A stretch of 29,899 bases of DNA from Bordetella parapertussis (GTDB lineage: Bacteria > Pseudomonadota > Gammaproteobacteria > Burkholderiales > Burkholderiaceae_B): NCBI GenBank assembly GCA_943331855.1, contig CALQNE010000015.1, forward strand, positions 1 to 29,899. Direction: 5' to 3'. The notes beneath the pieces were generated by a model that ran no database searches, had not been told where the DNA came from, and was given only the letters and a program-made list of their open reading frames with translations. Of this stretch, positions 23,819 through 29,899 are shown piece by piece. A program made the position numbers and the translations under genes. Each line of letters opens with the position of its first letter. Position 1 is the stretch's first letter.

Positions 23819-24796
23819 CTACTCGACTTGAACGTTTGCGCTTTTCACAACCTTGGCCCATTTCTGAACTTCGGCTTTATAAAAAGCGTCAAACTCTGCT
23901 GGGGTCGAACCCACAGGCTCGGCACCTGCTTTAAGCAAGGTCTCGGTTACCGCTGGCGTCTTCACCGACTTCTGAATCACATCCGCCAATTGATTCACAA
24001 TCGTTTGAGGCGTACCCGCAGGGGCCAACACACCAAACCAGGCCGTTGCATCAAACCCGGGCACGCCCGACTCTGCGAGGGTGGGGATATCAGGAACGAC
24101 ACTCGAACGTGTCTTGGTGCTCACGGCGAGCGCACGCAACTTACCGGCTTGCACTTGGGCCAGCGTCGTCAAAATATTATCGAAGGTTAAGGGCACCTGC
24201 CCGCCCATCACATCAGCCATGGCGGGCGCAGCGCCGCGATAAGGCACGTGATTTAAACGAATCCCCGCCAGCGAGGTAAACAACTCCATAAACAAATGCG
24301 AGCCCGAGCCATTGCCTGCTGTGGCGTAGTCCGGCAACTGATCCCGATTTTGAGCCTTTTTTGCAGCAGCGATCACATCCGCCACACTTTTAAAGGGCGA
24401 ACTAGGCGTGGTCACCAATAAAAACGGCGTCGACGTCACTTGCGAAATCGCCACAAAATCATTGACGGGGTCGTAATTCAGTTTTTTGTACAAACTGCCA
24501 TTGATCGACGAAGAAATCGTGCCAAAGATCAAGGTGTAGCCATCGGCCTTTGAGCGCGCCACAAACTCTGAACCGATATTGCCAGCGGCCCCGGGCTTAT
24601 TTTCAACCACGACAGGTTGGCCTAAAAAGTCAGCCATTTTGTTGGCCACGGCGCGAGCCGCGACGTCTGAGGCACCACCCGCCGGATAGCCGACAATCAA
24701 CTTAATCGGTTTAGACGGATAAGGCTCGGATTGAGCGCCGACCCAGGCGCTAAACAACAGTAGCGCCGCCGCTGCGACGATATTCTTAAAATGCAT
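23819..24796 (-). CDS. Bug-family tripartite tricarboxylate transporter substrate-binding protein (catabolic operon)
   Basis: This 325-residue receptor has a signal peptide ending around VGAQS (residues 19-23). The Bug signatures are LIVGYPAGGASDVAARAVA, VENKPGAAGNIG, VPYRGAAPAMADVMGGQVP and VVPDIPTLAESGVPGFDAT. It is the first gene of the minus-strand operon with the racemase-fold protein, FAD dehydrogenase and SDR, so it should bind the acid that these enzymes process or a related compound. GAGGGG lies seven nt before the ATG. No TctA or TctB genes are in the window. The divergent FAD dehydrogenase gene starts 161 bp away, and the intergenic region probably holds promoters for both directions, though none can be fixed. 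Confidence 0.92.
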   Translation of the reverse strand: MHFKNIVAAAALLLFSAWVGAQSEPYPSKPIKLIVGYPAGGASDVAARAVANKMADFLGQPVVVENKPGAAGNIGSEFVARSKADGYTLIFGTISSSINGSLYKKLNYDPVNDFVAISQVTSTPFLLVTTPSSPFKSVADVIAAAKKAQNRDQLPDYATAGNGSGSHLFMELFTSLAGIRLNHVPYRGAAPAMADVMGGQVPLTFDNILTTLAQVQAGKLRALAVSTKTRSSVVPDIPTLAESGVPGFDATAWFGVLAPAGTPQTIVNQLADVIQKSVKTPAVTETLLKAGAEPVGSTPAEFDAFYKAEVQKWAKVVKSANVQVE

Positions 24797-24957
24797 TGAG
24801 ATCCCCTCTCTTCTAAGGCCAGCGTTATATTCGCTCGCTCGTTACGCTATTGTGCCTTTGTTTTGCCTGCCTCGCATCTGAGACCGGCGCCAAACCTGAA
24901 CCACAGGCCTGCTCGGGCATGGTCTAATTTACTTAATCTCAGTTTGACTTGGTAAGC

Positions 24958-26424
24958 ATGATGACCCAAACACACAACAGCACCCGCGAAATGCACTTCG
25001 ACCTCATCATCATCGGCAGCGGCATCGCTGGCCTCTCGGCTGCGGTCGCCGCGGTCGACCAAGGCGCCAAGGTCGTAGTCATCGAACGCGCGCCCGAGCC
25101 AGACTATGGCGGCAATACGCGCTGGACCGAGTCCTATTTTCGGATGAAAAGCGAAAGCGAAGTCAGCGACGACTTTGAAGAGCGCCTGGTCTCGAACGCC
25201 GGCTATCACCTTGATCCCAACATCATTGAAGCCGCCAGCGCCCCGTACGAACAATGGCCCCCCTATGTCAAAGCCCATGGCATGCCAGACCCTGAAATCG
25301 TCTCGACGCTCGCAACCATGGCGGGCCCCACGGTCGCCTGGCTCAAGCAATACGGGATCAAATTTGATTTCTTGCCCACCTATTTTTTAACCGCAGCGGC
25401 ACCGCGTTTAATGCCCGTGGGTGGCGGTCTTGCGATGATCGAGGCGCTGCGCGCCTACGCGTTGCAAAAAGGGGTGACCTGCCTTTACGAAACCACGGCG
25501 CGCGCGTTCAAGCGTCAAGGCGAAGTATCTACGGTTATCACCGCCGACAGCACAGGGCACGAGCTGTTGCTGCATGGCAAAGCTGTGGTGATCGCCTCGG
25601 GCGGTTTCCAAGGTAACCCCGAAATGCTAACCCAGTACCTTGGGCAAGCCGCCAAGTTTGTACGTCCCGTCGCCAAAGGGGGCTACTACAACAAGGGCGA
25701 GGGTATTCGCATGGCATTGGCCGCGGGCGCTGCGCCAGCGGGCGATTTTGGCTCGTACCATGCTGAGCCACTCGATCCGCGCTCGGGTGCAACTGAAGCC
25801 CTGGTGATGAACTTCACCTACGGGATTTTGGTCAACAAGCACGGCAAACGGTTTCTTGATGAAGCGCCGGGCTTAGTCGACGTCAATTACGACCACATCT
25901 CGCGCGCGATCGGTGAACAACCCGATGGAATCTGTTACGTCATTTTTGACCAGCGCATCCACGATGTCCCAAACTGGAAAAAAAGTATCCGTACCGATCA
26001 ACCCGTGATTCAAGGCAATACCTTGAACGAGCTGGCGCAGGCCTGCGGCCTGCCCGCTGCAGCGCTGTCTGCAACCGTCTCAGCCTATAACCAAAGTTGC
26101 CCGTCAGGCAAGTTTCTACCTTTTGAGCTCGATGGCCTGGCGACAAACAACCTCGAGATTCCAAAATCAAACTGGTCGCGCCCGATTGATCAAGGTCCTT
26201 TCATGGCTTACCCCATCATCCCAGGCATTTGCTTTACCTATGGCGGTATCAAAATCAACAAAGATAGTCAGGTCGTCGATAGTGACGGCCGAGCGATCCC
26301 AGGCCTTTACGCCGCCGGCGAAGCCACAGGGCTTTACCATCAGGTGTATACCGGCGCCACCTCGGTGATGCGTGGTGCCGTGTTTGGAAAAATTGCAGGC
26401 GAACACGCCACCACAAAGCGCTAA
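24958..26424 (+). CDS. FAD-dependent dehydrogenase, tricarballylate dehydrogenase/fumarate reductase flavoprotein type (copy 2)
   Basis: This 488-residue flavoprotein has the FAD motif IIGSGIAGLSAAVAAVDQG (G20-x-G22-x-x-G25) after a 13-residue N-terminal tail. Its segments GGNTRWTESYFRMK, RLMPVGGGLAMIEAL, GSYHAEPLDPRSG and VYTGATSVMRGAVFGKIAG match copy 1 closely. Both have the FAD_binding_2 fold of tricarballylate dehydrogenase or fumarate reductase flavoproteins. Two ATGs lie together at 24958 and 24961; I use the first, since a TTG at 24949 would only add three residues. The gene diverges from the catabolic operon and stands alone, and an inverted repeat follows it. It could be an isozyme for a related substrate or act on a different step of the same route. 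Confidence 0.9.
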   Translation: MMTQTHNSTREMHFDLIIIGSGIAGLSAAVAAVDQGAKVVVIERAPEPDYGGNTRWTESYFRMKSESEVSDDFEERLVSNAGYHLDPNIIEAASAPYEQWPPYVKAHGMPDPEIVSTLATMAGPTVAWLKQYGIKFDFLPTYFLTAAAPRLMPVGGGLAMIEALRAYALQKGVTCLYETTARAFKRQGEVSTVITADSTGHELLLHGKAVVIASGGFQGNPEMLTQYLGQAAKFVRPVAKGGYYNKGEGIRMALAAGAAPAGDFGSYHAEPLDPRSGATEALVMNFTYGILVNKHGKRFLDEAPGLVDVNYDHISRAIGEQPDGICYVIFDQRIHDVPNWKKSIRTDQPVIQGNTLNELAQACGLPAAALSATVSAYNQSCPSGKFLPFELDGLATNNLEIPKSNWSRPIDQGPFMAYPIIPGICFTYGGIKINKDSQVVDSDGRAIPGLYAAGEATGLYHQVYTGATSVMRGAVFGKIAGEHATTKR

Positions 26425-26448
26425 GTCTGCACAACAAGCAGGCATAGA

Positions 26449-26476
26449 ACGGTGCATCCGACAACCCATGCACCGT
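26449..26476. other. Inverted repeat after the divergent FAD dehydrogenase
   Basis: A perfect 9-bp stem ACGGTGCAT/ATGCACCGT (26449-26457 with 26468-26476) encloses a 10-nt loop, 25 bp after the stop. It has no T-run, so it may be a weak terminator, an mRNA-stabilising hairpin or an operator. The 193-bp gap up to the binding-protein gene otherwise shows only an AT-rich stretch near 26500-26530 and no promoter that I would call. Confidence 0.35.
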
Positions 26477-26617
26477 AGACGAGCCCAAGTAAAACCTAGT
26501 GACAAAACTTTTTTCATTTTTTAGTTTTTGATGCGCCATCGCTTCACAGAAACGGTAAGATCAGCACAGCAAGCCCGTTCACCTTTTGGCATATCGACGT
26601 CCCTCAGGAGATTACTG

Positions 26618-27763
26618 ATGAAACACAGCACACTCGTTAAAGCACTACCGCTTGCAGCGGCATTTGCAATCATGGCTGCAGGTGCGCAAGTCAACGCCCA
26701 GCAAGTGGTTAAGATTGGGCATGTCGGCCCACTGACCGGCGCCATTGCGCACTTGGGTAAAGATAACGAAAACGGCGCGCGCTTAGCGGTCGAAGAAATT
26801 AACGCAGCTGGCCTCAAGATTGACGGCAAAGCCGTCAAGCTTCAGCTGGTCACCGAAGACGATGCAGGCGATCCAAAAACCGGCACCGCAGTGGCGCAAA
26901 AACTCGTCGATGCAAAAGTTGTTGGCATTGTGGGTCACTTGAATTCAGGCGTGTCGATCCCAGCCTCAAAAATTTATAACGATGCAGGCATTACACAAAT
27001 TTCGCCTTCGTCTACAAACCCACAGTACACCTTGCAGGGCTTTAAGGTCACGTATCGCGTAGTGGCCACCGATGCGCAACAAGGCCCCGCCTTAGCAAGC
27101 TATACCAATAAAGTTTTAAAAGCTAAAAAAGTTGCCATCATTGATGATGCTACCGCGTATGGCAAAGGCTTGGCCGATGAATTTGAAAAGGCCGCTAAAG
27201 CCGCAGGCATCACCATCGTTGCGCGCGAAGCCACCAACGACAAAGCCACAGACTTCAAGGCCATTCTGACCAAAGTAAAAGGCCGTGCACCTGATGTCAT
27301 TATGTATGGCGGCATGGATGCGACCGGTGGCCCCTTAGCCAAACAGGCGGGCGAACTTGGCATCAAAGCCAAGATCGTTGCGGGTGACGGCGTGTGTACA
27401 GACAAGGTTGCTGAACTCGCGGGTCCTGCTGTTTCAAACATCGTATGTTCAGAAGCAGGCATGGCGTTGCAAAACATGGCTAAAGGCGCAGACTTCTCTA
27501 AAAAATATGAAGCCCGCTTTAAAGGCCCGGTTCAAGTCTATGCGCCGTTTACCTATGATGCTGTCTACGTTTTGGTCGATGCAATGAAACGTGCCAAATC
27601 AACAACTGCCGCAGCGGTATTGGCGCAAATGCCAAGCACCAACTATCCAGGCTTGATTGGTAATATCGCGTTTGATCAAAAAGGCGACATGAAAGAAGGT
27701 GTCATCACAATTTATGATTTCAAAGGCGGCAAAAAGTCAGTTCTTGACGTCATGAAGATGTAA
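26618..27763 (+). CDS. Branched-chain amino-acid-type ABC transporter substrate-binding protein
   Basis: This 381-residue periplasmic receptor of the Leu/Ile/Val-binding (type I) fold has a signal peptide (residues 1-28, cleavage after VNAQ), then VVKIGHVGPLTGAIAHLGKD at about residues 29-48. NGARLAVEEINAAG and DDAGDPKTGTAVAQKLVD are standard for the family. The fold ends with NYPGLIGNIAFDQKGDMKEG. Such proteins bind Leu/Ile/Val, urea, amides or other small molecules, so the ligand is not certain. The ATG at 26618 is set by AGGAG seven bases upstream; a start at 26528 would place 30 extra residues before the signal. It is followed by a hairpin and then livH- and livM-like permease genes. Confidence 0.92.
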   Translation: MKHSTLVKALPLAAAFAIMAAGAQVNAQQVVKIGHVGPLTGAIAHLGKDNENGARLAVEEINAAGLKIDGKAVKLQLVTEDDAGDPKTGTAVAQKLVDAKVVGIVGHLNSGVSIPASKIYNDAGITQISPSSTNPQYTLQGFKVTYRVVATDAQQGPALASYTNKVLKAKKVAIIDDATAYGKGLADEFEKAAKAAGITIVAREATNDKATDFKAILTKVKGRAPDVIMYGGMDATGGPLAKQAGELGIKAKIVAGDGVCTDKVAELAGPAVSNIVCSEAGMALQNMAKGADFSKKYEARFKGPVQVYAPFTYDAVYVLVDAMKRAKSTTAAAVLAQMPSTNYPGLIGNIAFDQKGDMKEGVITIYDFKGGKKSVLDVMKM

Positions 27764-27780
27764 AGCACGTCACAAGTAAG

Positions 27781-27817
27781 CAACGGCACCGCGGTCAACC
27801 ACGGTGCCGTTGTTTTT
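27781..27817 (+). terminator. Intra-operon rho-independent terminator (attenuator-like)
   Basis: An 11-bp perfect stem CAACGGCACCG (27781-27791) with CGGTGCCGTTG (27802-27812) has a 10-nt loop and is followed by TTTTT (27813-27817). It lies between the binding-protein gene and the livH-like gene, in line with a strong step-down of permease transcription. Confidence 0.88.
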
Positions 27818-27877
27818 GGTTTTTAGTTTAGGTCGCCGACTCGCGCTGTGCAGCCTTTGCAGTTCTCCGGAGTGTTC

Positions 27878-28813
27878 ATGGATATCTTTATCCAGCAAGT
27901 GGTCAATGGTCTGGTACTCGGTTGCATTTATGCACTGATTGCGCTGGGCTACACCATGGTCTACGGCATCTTGGGGATCATCAACTTTGCGCACGGTGAG
28001 GTATTAATGGTGGGTGCGTTAACCGCACTCTCTGCAATTTTAGGCTTGCAATATTTATTTCCGGGCATGCCGCAATGGCTGATGCTAGTGGTGGCGACCT
28101 TAATCGCCATGCCCGTGTGTGCATTTTTATCGTACGGCATTGAGCGTATTGCTTATCGTCCGTTGCGTAACGCCCCTCGTTTGGCACCGCTCATCACCGC
28201 AATCGGCATCTCAATTATTTTGCAAACACTGGCCATGATTATCTGGTCGCGTAATCCACTGATTTTTCCAACACTGTTGCCGTCATCACCGATTGATATT
28301 TTTTCAACGGGTGCTGTCATTACCGGCAAAGAGATCGTCATCATCGTGCTGTCGTTTGTTGTCATGGTGGGTTTGTTGCTATTGGTCAATCGCACAAAGT
28401 TAGGCCGCGCCATGCGCGCCACCGCCGAAAGCCCCCGCATCGCAAGTTTGATGGGCGTCAATCCAAACGCGGTGATCTCGGCCACCTTTATGATTGGTGC
28501 GGCCCTGGCTGCAGTCGCGGGCATCATGATGGCCACCAACTATGGCAACGCGCATTTTTATATGGGCTTCATCCCGGGGCTCAAAGCGTTTACAGCCGCG
28601 GTACTGGGCGGCATTGGTAATTTAGCCGGCGCCATGATCGGCGGGATTTTGCTCGGTTTGATTGAATCACTGGGCGCAGGCTACATCGGCGATTTCACCA
28701 ACGATATCTTTGGCTCAAATTACCAAGATGTGTTTGCCTTTATCGTTTTGATTGTCGTGCTCGTGTTCAGGCCCTCGGGCATCATGGGCGAACGTGTCGC
28801 CGATCGGGCATAG
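27878..28813 (+). CDS. livH: Branched-chain amino-acid-type ABC transporter permease (LivH-like)
   Basis: This 311-residue inner-membrane permease has the LivH signatures GLVLGCIYALIALGYTMVYG near the N-terminus, followed by INFAHGEVLM. The EAA-like loop RAMRATAESPRIASLMGVNP is near residues 178-197, and FIPGLKAFTAAVLGGIGNLA follows. About eight hydrophobic helices are visible. A GGAG five nt upstream of ATG 27878 fixes the start; a GTG at 27848 is less likely. The stop is 8 bp before the start of the livM-like gene. With LivM it would form the channel for the receptor encoded upstream. Confidence 0.93.
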   Translation: MDIFIQQVVNGLVLGCIYALIALGYTMVYGILGIINFAHGEVLMVGALTALSAILGLQYLFPGMPQWLMLVVATLIAMPVCAFLSYGIERIAYRPLRNAPRLAPLITAIGISIILQTLAMIIWSRNPLIFPTLLPSSPIDIFSTGAVITGKEIVIIVLSFVVMVGLLLLVNRTKLGRAMRATAESPRIASLMGVNPNAVISATFMIGAALAAVAGIMMATNYGNAHFYMGFIPGLKAFTAAVLGGIGNLAGAMIGGILLGLIESLGAGYIGDFTNDIFGSNYQDVFAFIVLIVVLVFRPSGIMGERVADRA

Positions 28814-28821
28814 GCAACCTC

Positions 28822-29899
28822 ATGTTTAACAACACCTTAAACAGCCCAGCAAAAAAAACGCTTGCGATCGCGGGCTTTATCGCGCTTGCCTTGCTTGCCC
28901 CCTTCATCGCGCAAACCTTTGGCGGTAATTACTGGGTCCGTATTCTTGATTTCGCACTGTTGTACATCATGCTGGCGCTGGGCTTAAACATTGTGGTGGG
29001 TTTTGCAGGCTTACTTGATTTGGGCTATATCGCCTTTTATGCCGTGGGTGCGTATTTAATGGCCTTGCTGAGTTCACCGCAACTCACAAGCCAGTTTGCT
29101 GACCTTGCGCAGCTGTTTCCAGCCGGTATCCATTTGGGTTTTTGGTGGGTGCTATTAATTGCGGGCCCCATTGCGGCCTTGTTTGGCGTGTTGTTGGGCG
29201 CCCCCACGCTGAAGTTGCGCGGCGATTATCTGGCGATCGTCACGCTAGGCTTTGGCGAGATCATTCGTATCTTCTTAAATAATCTTGATCGCCCCGTGAA
29301 CATTACCAATGGTCCAAAAGGGATTAACGCCATTGACCCAGTCGTATTTTTTGGCATTGATTTATCCAAGGCACAAGAGCTCTTTGGGATCAAACTATCA
29401 CCCGGGCTGATGTATTACTACCTCATCATGGTGTTGGTCATCGCCGTTGTTTTTATCAGCTTGCGGCTACAGCACTCGCGCATCGGTCGGGCCTGGGTGG
29501 CCATCCGTGAAGACGAAACCGCAGCCAAAGCCATGGGTATCAATACCCGCAACGTCAAGCTCTTGGCCTTTGCCATGGGTGCCACGTTTGGCGGTATCTC
29601 AGGCGTGGTCTTTGGCGCGTTTCAGGCCTTCGTCTCGCCCGAATCCTTCGTGCTGTGGGAATCGATTTATGTTTTAGCGATTGTGGTCTTGGGGGGCATG
29701 GGGCATATTCCAGGCGTGATCCTTGGCGGCATTCTGCTGGTAGGTTTTCAAGAATTTTTGCGCGAGCTTGCCGAGCCTGCTCAAAAGATGCTGTTCGGCC
29801 ACGTGTACATCGATGCCGAGGTGTTGCGACAGTTGCTCTTTGGCTTAGCCTTAGTGGTCGTCATGCTTTATCGGCCCTCTGGCATCTGGCCCGCGCCTA
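28822..29899 (+). CDS. livM: Branched-chain amino-acid-type ABC transporter permease (LivM-like), C-terminus outside window
   Basis: The frame is open from ATG 28822 to the right edge (359 codons and one extra base), so only the last residues are missing. LivM family signatures are clear: VVGFAGLLDLGYIAFYAVGAY at about residues 58-78, LKLRGDYLAIVTLGFGEIIRI near 131-151, the cytoplasmic EAA loop IGRAWVAIREDETAAKAMGI at about 220-239, and VVLGGMGHIPGVILGGILLV near 289-308. It ends at RPSGIWPAP, where LivM proteins usually finish, so truncation is slight. The start lies 8 bp past livH with an AGG in that gap. The ATPase genes livG and livF would be expected just right of the window. Confidence 0.93.
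   Translation, partial: MFNNTLNSPAKKTLAIAGFIALALLAPFIAQTFGGNYWVRILDFALLYIMLALGLNIVVGFAGLLDLGYIAFYAVGAYLMALLSSPQLTSQFADLAQLFPAGIHLGFWWVLLIAGPIAALFGVLLGAPTLKLRGDYLAIVTLGFGEIIRIFLNNLDRPVNITNGPKGINAIDPVVFFGIDLSKAQELFGIKLSPGLMYYYLIMVLVIAVVFISLRLQHSRIGRAWVAIREDETAAKAMGINTRNVKLLAFAMGATFGGISGVVFGAFQAFVSPESFVLWESIYVLAIVVLGGMGHIPGVILGGILLVGFQEFLRELAEPAQKMLFGHVYIDAEVLRQLLFGLALVVVMLYRPSGIWPAP

Overview
The window looks like chromosomal DNA from a betaproteobacterium of the order Burkholderiales, most likely close to Alcaligenaceae (Bordetella/Achromobacter type). This rests on three things. There are three Bug-type periplasmic receptors of the tripartite tricarboxylate transporter family. An S-adenosylhomocysteine riboswitch stands in front of ahcY and metF. 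The housekeeping blocks dapF-DUF484-xerC and cobW-dksA-hslVU have a Cys-poor DksA and an HslV with a short propeptide. The assignment is inference from gene content and motifs; no search was run. The DNA is dense with genes, and I see no rRNA, tRNA, CRISPR array, IS element or phage.

Layout. Positions 1-1741: a truncated Slt-type lytic transglycosylase (minus strand) diverges from a 5-formyltetrahydrofolate cyclo-ligase. 1836-2825: an orphan Bug receptor, separated from metF by a clean bidirectional terminator. 2908-5796: the activated-methyl-cycle operon on the minus strand, reading promoter, SAH riboswitch, ahcY, small holin-like membrane protein, metF. 5910-8561: a small coiled-coil/membrane protein, a metallo-beta-lactamase-fold lactonase-like hydrolase diverging from a beta-hydroxyacid dehydrogenase, then a repeat-rich gap (17-bp tandem repeat, REP-like palindrome, G-run cluster) and a DUF1289 protein. 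8697-9872: metK with a structured-looking leader. 10133-12670: dapF, DUF484 and xerC. 12900-16774: a His-rich CobW-type GTPase, dksA and hslVU.

From 16795 the window turns to uptake and catabolism. It has a second Bug receptor and a polar amino-acid ABC transporter (binding protein and two permeases, no ATPase gene beside them). A minus-strand operon follows: Bug receptor, racemase-fold protein lacking both usual catalytic cysteines, FAD-dependent dehydrogenase, SDR, zinc-ribbon membrane protein. A paralogous FAD-dependent dehydrogenase diverges from it. The window ends in a branched-chain amino-acid-type ABC operon: binding protein, attenuator-like terminator, livH-like and nearly complete livM-like permeases.

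The methyl-cycle genes work together: MetK makes SAM, AhcY removes SAH, MetF supplies methyl-THF, and 5-FCL feeds folate one-carbon units. The most novel part is the 20.7-26.4 kb block, which looks like a small organic-acid uptake and oxidation module of unknown substrate.
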